Notes: generated by a model not told the origin, from the sequence alone. A DNA stretch of 64,000 nt from Mycobacterium malmoense (GCF_019645855.1 NZ_CP080999.1:4092001-4156000); one strand, 5' to 3'; positions 1 through 9,225 are shown, counted from the first letter of the stretch. Numbers and translations: made by a program.

Positions 1-544
1 CCGTCGCGGCCTTTTCGTGCGACGCCAGCGAGAACTCGTCGAGCGCGGTGCGGTCGAACCCCCACTGCTGCGCGATCGCCTCCGCCCCGAGGCCCTGGTT
101 GGGGATCCGGCCGTCATAGCGGTCCAGGAAGGCTTGGGGATACGGCCGCCCGCCATTGGCCAGCGACGAACCCATGGGGGTCCGCGACATCGACTCGACA
201 CCGCCGGCGACGACGACGTCGTAATGCCCGGCCACCACGCCGGCCGCGGCGAAGTGGATGGACTGCTGGCTCGACCCGCACTGGCGGTCGACGGTCACAC
301 CCGGGACGCTCTCGGGCCAGCCGGCCGTTAACAGCGCGGTGCGGCCGATGTCGAGGGCCTGCTCGCCGGCCTGCATGACGCAGCCCCAGATGACGTCGTC
401 GACGATCCCGGGGTCGATGCCGGCCTTGTCGACCAGCCCGTTGAGGACCTGCGCGGCCAGGTCGGCCGGGTGCACCCCGGACAGCCCGCCGTTGCGTTTC
501 CCGATCGGTGAGCGGACTGCCTCGACGATGACGGCTTCAGCCAT
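1..544 (-). CDS. Thiolase (acetyl-CoA acyltransferase), C-terminus cut by window edge
   Basis: The N-terminal ~181 residues of a thiolase are visible; the gene runs off the left edge. It begins MAEAVIVEAVRSPIGKRNGG, the usual thiolase N-terminus, and holds the nucleophile segment VDRQCGSSQ with the acyl-accepting Cys near residue 89. Thiolases cleave 3-ketoacyl-CoA with CoA, the last step of beta-oxidation, or run the reverse condensation. The ATG at 544 has a GGAG-like ribosome site 8 bases upstream. It is the last visible gene of a minus-strand series with P450, aldehyde dehydrogenase and SDR, which suggests a catabolic role. The exact subfamily cannot be decided without the C-terminal half and its His and Cys motifs. 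Confidence 0.93.
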   Translation of the reverse strand, partial: MAEAVIVEAVRSPIGKRNGGLSGVHPADLAAQVLNGLVDKAGIDPGIVDDVIWGCVMQAGEQALDIGRTALLTAGWPESVPGVTVDRQCGSSQQSIHFAAAGVVAGHYDVVVAGGVESMSRTPMGSSLANGGRPYPQAFLDRYDGRIPNQGLGAEAIAQQWGFDRTALDEFSLASHEKAAT

Positions 545-693
545 GGTGATGTCTCCTTTGACGCTAGGGCCTGACGTCGATTGTCAACCAACGCGTTGGG
601 AGACCGGGGGGCGGGGTGGTCGATCTCGCCGACCGTGCGCAGAATGCCAGCCGCAGCGGCGTGTCGGTGTGCAGACACGCACGCTCGCGGCGA

Positions 694-1896
694 TTAGAAC
701 AGCACCGGAAGTGACGTGGGTGATCGGAACACCTGGCCGCGGATGTGCGGGTCGTTGCCGTCGGGATCCAGACGCAGGTTGGGCAACCGGTCGAACAGCA
801 GGTTGAGCGCCACCCGCATCTCCAGCCGGGCCAGGTGCATTCCGAGACAGACGTGCACACCGTGCCCGAAGCCGATGTGCGCCCTGGCGGGACGGAAGAT
901 GTCGAAGCGATCCGGGTCGGGGTAGCGGTCCTCCTGCCGGTTGGCGGAGCCCAGCATCGGCATCACCGACGACCCGGCGGGGATGGGCACGCCCGCCAGC
1001 TCGGTGTCGCGGGTCGCCACCCGGGTGATCGTCAGCAGCGGCGGTTCCCACCGCACCGCCTCCTCGATCGCCTGCGGCAGCAGCGAGCGATCGGCGCGGA
1101 CCGCGTCCAATTGATCTGGATTGCAAAGCAATCCGAACAGCATGTTGCCCAGCGAGCGGTACGTGGTTTCGACGCCGGCGGGCAGCAGCAACCGGAGGAA
1201 CGAGAAGATCTCGTCGTCGGAGAGCTTCTCGCCGTCGATCTCCGCCTGCGCCAGGCCGCTGATCAGATCGTCGCGCGGTTCCGCGCGCCGCGCCGCGAGG
1301 ATCGGCGTGAAGTACTCCTCTAATGCCGCCGACGCGGTGCGGCCGCGCTCCGGGTTGATGGTGAAGCTGAGCAGCGAGATCGACCAGCGCTGAAACTGTG
1401 GATAGTCCTCGCGCGGCAGACCCAGCAGGCCGGCGATGATCTGGGTCGGGTAAGGAAAGGTGAACTCCTTCACCAGATCCGCGCGGCCGCGGGCGACGAA
1501 CCGGTCGATCAGCTCGTTACCGACCCTCCCGACCAGCTCGTCCTCCCACCGCGCTAACGCCTTCTGCGAGAATGCCTTTGCTACCAGCGATCGGTGGCGG
1601 CCGTGTTCCGGCTCGTCCATCCCGAGCATGACGTGGCGGCCCAGCACATCACCGAACGCGTCGATGATGATCGCCGACGAGAACGTCTCGTTGTCCCGCA
1701 GCATCTGCTGCACCTCTTCGTGGCGGTACACGATGAAGACGGGCTTGGATTCCGCGTGCGGCATGCCTGACATCTCGATGCGCTGCACGGGTTCCTCGCG
1801 CCGCAACCGGGCCAACTCCGTGTAGGGATCCCGGACATCTCCGGAGACCACGTCGTCGAAAGCCCCGAAGTCCTCGAGATCGTCAAACAGCTGCAC
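694..1896 (-). CDS. Cytochrome P450
   Basis: A complete 400-residue bacterial class I P450. Key motifs are present: the I-helix AGVETT near residue 238 (the usual Asp/Glu-Thr pair as E-T), the K-helix ExxR as EEAVR near 275, and the heme-binding loop FGHGVHVCLG with the Cys thiolate ligand near 350. There is no membrane anchor. It would hydroxylate a hydrophobic substrate with electrons from a ferredoxin and reductase; neither is seen in this window. The start lies 12 bases after the aldehyde dehydrogenase stop, so the two are probably co-transcribed and may act in sequence. The CYP family number cannot be assigned from motifs alone. Confidence 0.95.
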   Translation of the reverse strand: MQLFDDLEDFGAFDDVVSGDVRDPYTELARLRREEPVQRIEMSGMPHAESKPVFIVYRHEEVQQMLRDNETFSSAIIIDAFGDVLGRHVMLGMDEPEHGRHRSLVAKAFSQKALARWEDELVGRVGNELIDRFVARGRADLVKEFTFPYPTQIIAGLLGLPREDYPQFQRWSISLLSFTINPERGRTASAALEEYFTPILAARRAEPRDDLISGLAQAEIDGEKLSDDEIFSFLRLLLPAGVETTYRSLGNMLFGLLCNPDQLDAVRADRSLLPQAIEEAVRWEPPLLTITRVATRDTELAGVPIPAGSSVMPMLGSANRQEDRYPDPDRFDIFRPARAHIGFGHGVHVCLGMHLARLEMRVALNLLFDRLPNLRLDPDGNDPHIRGQVFRSPTSLPVLF

Positions 1897-1908
1897 TCGT
1901 CACTCCCC

Positions 1909-3393
1909 TCAGCCGGCCGGATACCCCACGGATTTGATCTCGGTGTATTGGTCGAACCCGGCTACACCGTTCTGGCGGCCCACCCCGCTGGCCTTGTACC
2001 CGCCGAACGGTGTGTCGGCGCCGTAGGGAGCGCCGCCGTTGACGCCGACGAAGCCGGCGCGCAGCCGGCGGGCCACCGCCAGCGAATGCTCCAGTGAACC
2101 CGACATCACGTTGCCGGCCAACCCGTAGGGGCTGTCGTTGGCGATCCGGACCGCGTCCTCCTCGTCGTCGAAGGGGATGACGGCCAACACCGGACCGAAG
2201 ATCTCCTCCTGGGCAATCGCCATGGAGTTGTCGACGTCGACGAAAAGCGTTGGCCTGACGAAGAATCCCTTGTCGAAGCCGGTGGGCGCGTCGGGCCCGC
2301 CGACCAGGGCGGTGGCACCCTCGTCGACGCCCTTGCTGATGTAGCCGAGCACCCGCGCGCGCTGCTTGTCCGATATCACCGGGCCGCACAAGGTTCCCGG
2401 GTCCTGGGGATCGCCGCACGTGACGTTCTCGTAGATGCTCTTCAGGATCGCCACACCCTCGTCGTAGCGCGACCGCGGCAGCAGCATCCGGGTCGGGTTG
2501 GCGCAGCCCTGGCCCGCATGCATGCACGGCGCGATGCCGATGGCGCACGCCAGCCCGAAATCGGCGTCCTCCAGCACGATGGTGGCCGACTTGCCGCCCA
2601 GCTCCAAAAACAGCCGCTTCATCGTCGCGGCGCCCTTTTCCATGATCCGCTTGCCGACCGCCGTGGAGCCGGTGAACGAGATGAGGTCGACCTTTGGCGA
2701 CAGCGTCAGCTCCTCGCCCACCAGATGATCCGATGCGGTGACGACGTTGACGACACCGGCTGGTATGTCGGTCTTTTCGGCGATCAGCCGGCCCAGGCGC
2801 GTGGCATTGAACGGCGTGTCCGGCGCCGGCTTGAGCACCACGGTATTGCCGGTGGCCAGCGCCTGACCGAGCTTGTTGATGGTGACCTCGAACGGGAAGT
2901 TCCACGGCACGATGGCACCGACCACCCCCACCGGCTCCCGCCACACCTTGCGGGTGGTCAGCGCCCCGGTGAGGCTGATGACCACGTCGCCCAGGTCGGT
3001 TTCCCACGGGTACTCGTCGATCAACTTGGCGGGATAGCGCAGCCCGTCGGCCAGCGGCGCATCCAACTGGGGGCCGAAGGTGATCGCCCGCGGCGCGCCG
3101 ACCTCGAGGATGAGCTCCTCGCGCAGCTCTTCCCGCTCGGCGTCGATCGCCTCGTGCAGCTGCAGCAGGCAGCGCTGGCGCAACGCGCGGTTGGTCGACC
3201 AGTCGGTCTCGTCGAAGGCCCGCCGGGCGGCGTCGATGGCCCGGCGCATGTCCCCCTTCGACGCGTCGGCGATCTCCCCAAGGGTCTCCTCGGTCGCCGG
3301 GTTGATGTTGGTGAAGGTGCCGGCCTGGCCGTCGACCAGCTCGCCGTCGATCATCATCTTCGGCTCGAAGCGGACCTTTACAGCCTCAGTCAT
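1909..3393 (-). CDS. NAD(P)-dependent aldehyde dehydrogenase
   Basis: 494 residues, the normal length for the ALDH superfamily. It contains the cofactor loop SFTGSTAVGK, the general-base segment LELGGKSA and the catalytic Cys in GQGCANPTRM near residue 298. It oxidises an aldehyde to a carboxylic acid. Set between a P450 and an SDR on the same strand, it likely takes an aldehyde produced from an alcohol intermediate and prepares an acid for CoA activation. No acyl-CoA ligase is visible within the window. The ATG at 3393 starts the typical N-terminal extension before the Rossmann fold. The substrate is unknown. Confidence 0.95.
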   Translation of the reverse strand: MTEAVKVRFEPKMMIDGELVDGQAGTFTNINPATEETLGEIADASKGDMRRAIDAARRAFDETDWSTNRALRQRCLLQLHEAIDAEREELREELILEVGAPRAITFGPQLDAPLADGLRYPAKLIDEYPWETDLGDVVISLTGALTTRKVWREPVGVVGAIVPWNFPFEVTINKLGQALATGNTVVLKPAPDTPFNATRLGRLIAEKTDIPAGVVNVVTASDHLVGEELTLSPKVDLISFTGSTAVGKRIMEKGAATMKRLFLELGGKSATIVLEDADFGLACAIGIAPCMHAGQGCANPTRMLLPRSRYDEGVAILKSIYENVTCGDPQDPGTLCGPVISDKQRARVLGYISKGVDEGATALVGGPDAPTGFDKGFFVRPTLFVDVDNSMAIAQEEIFGPVLAVIPFDDEEDAVRIANDSPYGLAGNVMSGSLEHSLAVARRLRAGFVGVNGGAPYGADTPFGGYKASGVGRQNGVAGFDQYTEIKSVGYPAG

Positions 3394-3399
3394 GTTTGT

Positions 3400-4287
3400 T
3401 CAGCTCTCTTTAGACGAGGCGCTGCTCAGAGCGCCGGGACGCGGGATGCCCATCGCCAGACGGGTCACCCTATGGAGAGCCTTACTGGAAAGCAGCCGGT
3501 TGGCAATAAGCAACATGCGGGCATCGACGCCGACGGCGTGCCGGGCAAACGGCGCGCGGTCCTCCAGTGCCTTGGCGAGGCCATTGGCGAAGCGCTCCGG
3601 TGGGCGCGCGAGCCGCATCGCGGCGCGGCCGCGCCGGTCGATCTTGCCGTGCAGCGCGGCGTACGGCCCGGCGAAGTCACGCAGGTCGGAGGTCCCCGCG
3701 TCCGTGATGATGTCGGTGTCGAACGTGCCGGCCACCACGACGGTGACGCCGAGCCCGAAGGGCGCCACCTCGCCGGCCAGCGACTCGGCCCAACGTTCCA
3801 CCGCACCCTTGGCGGCCGAGTATGCCGCGATCTCGGGCATGCCCCGCACGCCGCCCTGGCTCGAGATCACCACGATGCGCCCCCGTCCCGCGGCCCGCAT
3901 CGACGGCAACAGGGCCTGGGTTAGCCGCACGGGCCCGAAGACGGCGGTGGCGAACATCCGCTCCCACAACTCCATCGGCGTCTCTTCCAGCATCCCGGCG
4001 GCGGAGATGCCGGCGTTGTGCACGAGCGCGTGCGGGGCGCCGACGGCCGCCTCGATCGCCTTGGCCGCGGCCGTCACCGACGCGGAGTCGGTAAGGTCCA
4101 GCGGGACGGCGATCAATCGCGAATCGTCCACCGCTGCACCGGTCTTCGCGCGCAGCGCCGCCAGGCCGGGCTCGGGTGAGCGCATCGCAGCCACCACGCG
4201 CCAGCCCCGCCGGTACATGTACGTTGCCGAGGCGAGGCCGAGCCCGCGGGACGCGCCGGTGATGACGATGGTGCGCGGCTCATTCAT
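3400..4287 (-). CDS. Short-chain dehydrogenase/reductase (SDR)
   Basis: 295 residues of a classical SDR. The N-terminus has the nucleotide-binding TGASRGLG, followed by HNAG near residue 92, the catalytic Ser in ISSQGG and the Tyr-x3-Lys motif as YSAAK. The C-terminal tail of about 60 residues is longer than in minimal SDRs. The ATG at 4287 overlaps the stop of the upstream AveC-like gene by 8 bases, implying translational coupling; a GTG at 4299 would add four residues. It probably interconverts an alcohol and ketone (or aldehyde) in the same pathway as the neighbouring ALDH and P450. Confidence 0.93.
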   Translation of the reverse strand: MNEPRTIVITGASRGLGLASATYMYRRGWRVVAAMRSPEPGLAALRAKTGAAVDDSRLIAVPLDLTDSASVTAAAKAIEAAVGAPHALVHNAGISAAGMLEETPMELWERMFATAVFGPVRLTQALLPSMRAAGRGRIVVISSQGGVRGMPEIAAYSAAKGAVERWAESLAGEVAPFGLGVTVVVAGTFDTDIITDAGTSDLRDFAGPYAALHGKIDRRGRAAMRLARPPERFANGLAKALEDRAPFARHAVGVDARMLLIANRLLSSKALHRVTRLAMGIPRPGALSSASSKES

Positions 4288-5404
4288 GGCCGGGCGCACA
4301 CCGATTCCCGTCCGCAGCGAGCTGTACGTTCGGGCGTCCGTTGGGCTGGGCGCTCATCCACGTTGACCAGATGCCGACCGAGTATGGTCCCGGCTGACCG
4401 TTGCGCTCGTAAAAGCCTTGCGGGTCATAGACTTTGGCCTCCGGGTATGGCCAGGGGCAGGCGACCGAGGTGGCGGTTCTTGTCCACTTGATGATGGCGA
4501 AGCCCGTACCGTAGCCAAAGTAGGCGAGGTTGATGAGGACGAACATCACCGCGAACATCGCGAGCTTCGGGCGGCCGGGGAGGATTCGCGCTCGCTGAGC
4601 GAGCTTCTCGGCCACCGTGCGGCCGGTGTCGTCGCGGTACAGCAGCACACCGGCTGGGATCATCACGAACGTCACCATCACGGTTTCCCAGATGAACGGG
4701 AATTGGTAAGTCTGGCCGGCGAAGACGGAGCCGAACGGAATGACTTGCGAGTAGATGTAAAAACCGGTGCGCACCAGCGTGACCTCGAGCATCGCGTCGA
4801 TGATGATGCCGACGGGCAGGATGATTGCTGCCAGACTGATCAGCGGATGGCGCCAGACGAACGAGTCGACGGGCCGACGGGCCTGAATCTTGCGCAGGAT
4901 CCAGATCGACGGAAAGTAGGGGCCGAGGTAGAACATGATGTAGCCGATGACCAGGAACGGCTCCACCGTCGGTGACAACGACACCAGCGGCCAGTCTTCC
5001 GGCCAGTGCCACAGTTGCGGGTTGTAGACGGCATATGGCGACCAGTTCATGATGGGGTCCTGCCAGACGATCAGCGTCGTGACGATTCCCATCAACAGAA
5101 TTGGGTGACCCGGATGCCTGCGCCAGGCCACGACGTAGACCGCAATGATGATGGCCATCGAGACGATCGTGAAGATCTGGAACAGATCCAGCCAATGGTG
5201 GTAGCCGAACAGCGGTTCGACCGGTCGCGGGGCGCCGGCGACGTACGGGTTCCGAATGCGTTCGGACACAGCGCCTCTGCGCGCGTAGTACGCGACGACG
5301 GCGAACAGCGCGACGGCGACGAATATCCAGACCGGGGCCCAAACGGACCTCTTCTTTTCCGTGGTCGGGCTTGCCACGGACGGCGTTGTCTCTTTGGTGG
5401 TCAT
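4280..5404 (-). CDS. AveC-like integral membrane protein (spirocyclase AveC family)
   Basis: 374 residues. A short charged cytoplasmic N-terminus leads into a first membrane segment at about 24-41, followed by roughly six or seven more hydrophobic spans, with conserved aromatic-rich loops such as YHHWLDLFQ and NWSPYAVYN. These features recall the mycobacterial proteins annotated as the spirocyclase AveC family, named after AveC of avermectin biosynthesis; this is family recognition from memory. In mycobacteria such genes sit in lipid or terpenoid-like catabolic clusters, with no established reaction. It is coupled to the SDR downstream and sits 3 bases after the substrate-binding-like gene upstream. 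Confidence 0.8.
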   Translation of the reverse strand: MTTKETTPSVASPTTEKKRSVWAPVWIFVAVALFAVVAYYARRGAVSERIRNPYVAGAPRPVEPLFGYHHWLDLFQIFTIVSMAIIIAVYVVAWRRHPGHPILLMGIVTTLIVWQDPIMNWSPYAVYNPQLWHWPEDWPLVSLSPTVEPFLVIGYIMFYLGPYFPSIWILRKIQARRPVDSFVWRHPLISLAAIILPVGIIIDAMLEVTLVRTGFYIYSQVIPFGSVFAGQTYQFPFIWETVMVTFVMIPAGVLLYRDDTGRTVAEKLAQRARILPGRPKLAMFAVMFVLINLAYFGYGTGFAIIKWTRTATSVACPWPYPEAKVYDPQGFYERNGQPGPYSVGIWSTWMSAQPNGRPNVQLAADGNRCAPGHE

Positions 5405-5407
5405 CCG

Positions 5408-6535
5408 TCATTCCTCACCGAAGCGGTCGACAAGATGGGAATTGATGCCGTCGGCGTCGAGCCGGCGCGCCACCAGGTAGCCGGCGCCCATCCAGGCCCG
5501 CCGGGTCCACTTTCCGAACGACACCCTGGTCCCGGGTGCGCCCGCGCCGGCCGGCAGCATCTTCACCCGCTCCAAGGCCTCCTTGACGCCGCGCGGACTC
5601 AGCGGATGGGCGTCGGCAAAGGCGTGCAGCAGCGCGTTGGCCACGTCGTGGTTCACCACCGGCACGCAGTACTGCGGGCGCCGTCCGTATTCCTCGCCGT
5701 ACCGGTCGAGAAAACGCTGGCCCACACCATTGCCTTCGTCGTACTGGTCGATGCCGGTCCAGCCCAAAAACGCCTGCCACATGATCGGGTTGACCCAGGC
5801 GTTCTGGAACGCGGTGCTGGTGAACCGGGGCGGATCCCAGTTGAGTTCTGCCAGAGCAGGATTGACGAACACGATGCCGAAACCGAAGCCGCAGTGCACC
5901 AGCGCGCTCGGCTTTGCCTCGTGCAGGGTGCGGATCGCCTGGCCGATGTCCTGGGCGGTCTGCGCGACCTGCGCCTCGGCGACGATCCGAATACCCTTGC
6001 GGTGACATGCTTTTCGGAAGTTTTGCAGGTAACTTTCGCCGACCAGCGACTGCTCGACCAGGACGCCGACCTCACCGTGCCCTCCCTTGGCCAGCAAGTC
6101 CGCCCAGAAGATCGGTTCGTCGGTCATCGATCCCTGCGGAAACGCGAAGGTCCACTCCCCCAGCCAGTCATCGCTTCCGCAGACATTGATCGCCGGCACC
6201 CGGAATCGCTCCTCGATCGCTTCGCGCGTGGGCACGGCGTTCTCCGAGATGTGCGGGCCGAACACGACCAGGCATCCTTCGTCGACGAGTTCGCCGTAGG
6301 CGTCGATGACGGCCTTGACGGTGCCCTTGGGTAGCCCCTCGACCTCCCGGTAGACGATCCGCACCGGACGGTCGATCACCCGCTGATGCAGTCCGTCGTT
6401 GAACACCAGCTCGAACGGCCGGGTGAGGTCGTCGCGCATCTCCTGCGGATAACCCTCCGGCAGCAGGAAGTCGAACAGGTAGCCGATCCTGATCGGCTCC
6501 GCGGTGCTTTCGTAGGACAATCTCACCTCCCGCAA
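5408..6535 (-). CDS. Periplasmic-binding-protein-like (type 1, branched-chain amino acid type) without signal peptide
   Basis: 375 residues resembling type 1 periplasmic binding proteins of the Leu/Ile/Val or amide-urea class: an N-terminal beta-alpha lobe starting IRIGYLFDF, a hinge region with VFGPHISENAV, and a second lobe with GEVGVLVEQS. Unlike exported members, it has no signal peptide or lipobox; the N-terminus MREVRLSYESTAEPIRIG is polar and charged. No permease or ATPase genes are nearby. It may therefore be a cytosolic ligand sensor or carrier rather than an ABC transporter component. It is the first gene after a 95-base gap following the AAA+ gene, so a promoter may lie at 6536-6630. 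Confidence 0.82.
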   Translation of the reverse strand: MREVRLSYESTAEPIRIGYLFDFLLPEGYPQEMRDDLTRPFELVFNDGLHQRVIDRPVRIVYREVEGLPKGTVKAVIDAYGELVDEGCLVVFGPHISENAVPTREAIEERFRVPAINVCGSDDWLGEWTFAFPQGSMTDEPIFWADLLAKGGHGEVGVLVEQSLVGESYLQNFRKACHRKGIRIVAEAQVAQTAQDIGQAIRTLHEAKPSALVHCGFGFGIVFVNPALAELNWDPPRFTSTAFQNAWVNPIMWQAFLGWTGIDQYDEGNGVGQRFLDRYGEEYGRRPQYCVPVVNHDVANALLHAFADAHPLSPRGVKEALERVKMLPAGAGAPGTRVSFGKWTRRAWMGAGYLVARRLDADGINSHLVDRFGEE

Positions 6536-6562
6536 GCCCGGCGCGTCGCGGCCATCCCGATT

Positions 6563-6580
6563 CGTAAACCTAAAATTTGT
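6563..6580 (-). promoter_or_regulatory. Weak match to the cluster's GAAC-type operator
   Basis: On the minus strand the intergenic region upstream of the substrate-binding-like gene reads GAACAAATTTTAGGTTT. It keeps GAAC and an A/T-rich core but the right arm is poor. It is the weakest member of the site set described at 7471, 9154, 12551 and 13947; its place in the gap before a gene is the main support. Confidence 0.3.
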
Positions 6581-6630
6581 TCTGACCCTAGCGTGACCGA
6601 TGTCTCATCGTCAATCACCGCCTGAGCGCC

Positions 6631-7422
6631 CTAGTCGGCCAGATAGACGTCGATCATCTCCGACAGGCCGCCGGCGGCATGAGGGTCGTCGGTCAGTGGC
6701 CCGGCGATGGCGGCGCGAGCGGCCGCCGCCGGGCTCAAACCCTCGGCGATGAGCCGCCCCGCGGCGATGAGCACCCGCGTCGAAGCCACCTCGCGCAATC
6801 CGCCGTTTTCCAGCCGTCGGATCGCCTGAGCCAATCGCACCAGTTCGGCGGCAATCTCGGCGCCGATGCCGGCCTCATGCGCGACGATCTTCTCCTCGAT
6901 ATCGGGGGCCGGGAAGCCGAACTCGATCGCGACCATCCGTTGCCGGGTGGAGTCCTTAAGGTCCTTCAGCACACTTTGATAGCCGGGGTTGTACGACACC
7001 ACCAGGCAGAATCCGGGGGCGGCTTCGAGGGTCACGCCGAGCCGTTCGAGTGGGAGCTGGCGGCGGTGGTCGGCCAGGGGATGCAGCACGACGGTGGTGT
7101 CCTGCCGGGCCTCGACGACCTCGTCGAGGTAGCAGATCGCGCCGTCGCGCACCGCCCGGGTCAGCGGGCCGTCGACCCACTCCGTTTCACCGCCCCGCAG
7201 CAGGTAGCGGCCGACGAGATCGGCGGTGGTGAGATCGTCGTGACACGCGACGGTGATCAGGGGACGTTGCAGGTCGTATGCCATGGCCTCGAGGAACCGC
7301 GTCTTCCCGCATCCGGTGGGGCCCTTGAGCAACACCGAGAGTCCTTGGCGGAAGGCCGCCTTGAACACCTGCTCCTCGTTGCCGACCGGAACGTAGAAGG
7401 GACGCAAGTCGGTATCAAGCAT
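6631..7422 (-). CDS. MoxR/CbbQ-NorQ-type AAA+ ATPase
   Basis: 263 residues. Walker A GPTGCGKT lies at 34-41 and Walker B ICYLDE at 96-101, with the VVEARQD segment after Walker B that is typical of the CbbQ/NirQ/NorQ/GpvN group. The start ATG at 7422 is preceded by GAAGGGG; upstream in-frame sequence lies inside the VWA gene. In known systems such ATPases pair with a VWA protein (CbbO, NorD) to insert or remodel the metal centre or inhibited state of an enzyme. Here the VWA gene lies 14 bases upstream, so the pair is likely co-expressed. The client enzyme is unknown. Confidence 0.92.
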   Translation of the reverse strand: MLDTDLRPFYVPVGNEEQVFKAAFRQGLSVLLKGPTGCGKTRFLEAMAYDLQRPLITVACHDDLTTADLVGRYLLRGGETEWVDGPLTRAVRDGAICYLDEVVEARQDTTVVLHPLADHRRQLPLERLGVTLEAAPGFCLVVSYNPGYQSVLKDLKDSTRQRMVAIEFGFPAPDIEEKIVAHEAGIGAEIAAELVRLAQAIRRLENGGLREVASTRVLIAAGRLIAEGLSPAAAARAAIAGPLTDDPHAAGGLSEMIDVYLAD

Positions 7423-7436
7423 CACGTCCCCTTCGT

Positions 7437-9140
7437 CTACCTTGCCGCGCGACTCGCCGCAGCGTAGCGCGGAACAGATATTTGGCTCAACCTTCCGCGT
7501 GTTTCCGGGCGGCGGACCTCGGCCGAGCGCAGCGCCGTCCGGAACAGCGGCCCCACCACCTGGCTCAGTTGCTCCGGTCGTGCGATGGTGGCGTGGGCGG
7601 CGCTGCCGAACACCCGTTGCAGCTCTTCGGGATCGGTACCGGCACCAATCGTGAGGCAGACGCATCCGACTCCGCGTCCGCGCGCTTCGGCCAAGGCGCG
7701 GCGGGCGTCCGCCGCCCCATACGCGCGTTCGTAGCCGTGGTCGTAGGCCAGCCCGTCGGAGAGCACCACAAGCAGCCGCCGGGACGTGCCGCCGCGGCTC
7801 TCCAGCACCGCGGCGCCGTGCCGGATCGCCGCACCCAGCCTCGAGTACGCGCCGGGCACGAGGCCGCGAAGGCGCCGCGACGCAAGCGCATTGAGGTCGT
7901 CGTCAAAGCGCTTGACCGGCATCACGTGCACGCACGAGCGGCCCTGCGAATGGAAGGCGTAGAGCGCCAACCGATCCCCGAGAGCATGGAAGGAAACGGC
8001 CAACGCCGCCGCGGCGGCCCGCTGCTGTTCGTGGACCGTCTTGCCGTGTGTGCCCGGCTCGGCGACAGAGCCGGAGACGTCCAACAGCAGCAGCACGGAG
8101 AGGTCGCGCCGGCGCCGAAGGGGCGCAATGTAAACCGCTTCCTCCGGGAGCGAACCGGCCGCCGCCGCCACGCGGGCTTCGATTGCCGCGTCGATGTCGA
8201 TGTCGTCGCCCTGAACCTGGCGGTGAAACCAATCGGGGCCCAGACCGAGCCGGGCGAGCGGCCGGCGCAATCCGTACCCGTCTGGGCTATCCGGAGACGG
8301 GACGCTCGTGACGGCGGGTTCCACTTCTCGCACGGTGCACCAGTTCGACCGATAGCGCCGCTCGCGAAAGTCCCACTCGGGGTAGGCGATCCCCTGACCT
8401 TCGACGGGTTGGTCGTCGACCTGACCCGCCGGCGCGGTCGACAATGCCGCTGTGGCGCCACGGATTCCCGAACGCGTCCGGTGCGTCGGCGCGTCGGCGC
8501 CGGGCTGACCACCCTCGCCGAGGCGGCGCACCGCCCGCAGCATTCGGCCCAGCAACCGGCCCAGCGCGCCCCGCCCACCTACCGGGCTGGCGAAGGCGTC
8601 CTCGCCCCCGGTGTCGTCGTCGTCTTCGAGCCATTCGGCCGTCCGCGCGTGTCGTCGGGCCGCAGCCAATACCTTTCGCGCGCGGAGGGTTCCGAAGCAC
8701 TCGGGCGGATCGGGAATTGCCTGCCGGCTCGAAGCGACAGCCAAAGAGGCGGCGGGCGAATCACCGCGGCCGGCAAGGTCGCTGTCGACGAGCCCGCGCA
8801 CCGGCGACGGCAGCAGGTCTTCGTTCGCCGCGAGCGCCCGGTGACCTTCCACGGCAAGGTATCGCCTGGCCAGTGCGGGGCGCCGCCTGAGCACGCGCAG
8901 CACCCCCGGCTCCAGGCTTCCGGCCGCCAACAGCGACGCCTGCACGGCCAGCGCTTCAAGCCGATGTCGCGCGGTGGCGTCGGCGTCGACAAAAACGGTG
9001 GCGCCATCCGTCCACGCCGGCTCACCGGGCTCGACGGGCGCCACCCGCAGCGTGCGGCCGGAGAGCGCCCATGCCAGCATGCCCAGTCGCGCCAAGCGAT
9101 CGGGGTTGCGCTGGTCGGTTGCCAAGCGGTCCCTCTTCAC
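7437..9140 (-). CDS. VWA-domain protein, NorD/CbbO-like partner of the AAA+ ATPase
   Basis: About 567 residues from the GTG at 9140; a TTG at 9200 would give 587, and an ATG at 9080 is a third choice. I prefer 9140 because a putative operator occupies 9154-9170. The N-terminal half is low-complexity and acidic/basic; the C-terminal third is a von Willebrand A domain with the metal-ion-dependent adhesion motif DVSGS near codon 375 of the longest form, and the later MIDAS Thr/Asp-type segment VVLSDGLAYDHG. NorD and CbbO proteins use this fold to bridge a AAA+ motor and its client. It is transcribed divergently from the acyl-CoA dehydrogenases. Confidence 0.88.
   Translation of the reverse strand: MKRDRLATDQRNPDRLARLGMLAWALSGRTLRVAPVEPGEPAWTDGATVFVDADATARHRLEALAVQASLLAAGSLEPGVLRVLRRRPALARRYLAVEGHRALAANEDLLPSPVRGLVDSDLAGRGDSPAASLAVASSRQAIPDPPECFGTLRARKVLAAARRHARTAEWLEDDDDTGGEDAFASPVGGRGALGRLLGRMLRAVRRLGEGGQPGADAPTHRTRSGIRGATAALSTAPAGQVDDQPVEGQGIAYPEWDFRERRYRSNWCTVREVEPAVTSVPSPDSPDGYGLRRPLARLGLGPDWFHRQVQGDDIDIDAAIEARVAAAAGSLPEEAVYIAPLRRRRDLSVLLLLDVSGSVAEPGTHGKTVHEQQRAAAAALAVSFHALGDRLALYAFHSQGRSCVHVMPVKRFDDDLNALASRRLRGLVPGAYSRLGAAIRHGAAVLESRGGTSRRLLVVLSDGLAYDHGYERAYGAADARRALAEARGRGVGCVCLTIGAGTDPEELQRVFGSAAHATIARPEQLSQVVGPLFRTALRSAEVRRPETRGRLSQISVPRYAAASRAAR
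7471..7488 (-). promoter_or_regulatory. Putative operator, GAGCCAAATATCTGTTCC type
   Basis: Inside the 3' end of the VWA gene, 49 bases upstream of the AAA+ start, the minus strand reads GAGCCAAATATCTGTTCC. It shares CCAAATATCTG-TCC with the site at 9154. Because it lies in coding sequence, conservation could be chance, but 14 of 15 core bases agree. Confidence 0.4.
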
Positions 9141-9153
9141 GTCGGTGTCTGTT

Positions 9154-9170
9154 GACCAAATATCTGCTCC
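9154..9170 (+). promoter_or_regulatory. Putative operator between divergent VWA and acyl-CoA dehydrogenase genes
   Basis: Reads GACCAAATATCTGCTCC, in the spacer between the two divergent transcription units. It matches the sites at 7471 (minus strand) and 13947 in the core ACCAAATA-CTG-TC. Its position would let one regulator control both arms of the cluster. Confidence 0.45.
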
Positions 9171-9225
9171 AACGTAAAGTCCGGCTTGGTCGGGAGTCAA
9201 TCGCGCAGGGTCGAGTCAAGGAACA

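Noticed and set aside
258..806. Plus-strand frames opposite the thiolase and P450 genes
   Set aside because: Antisense shadows of well-supported genes, with no motifs.
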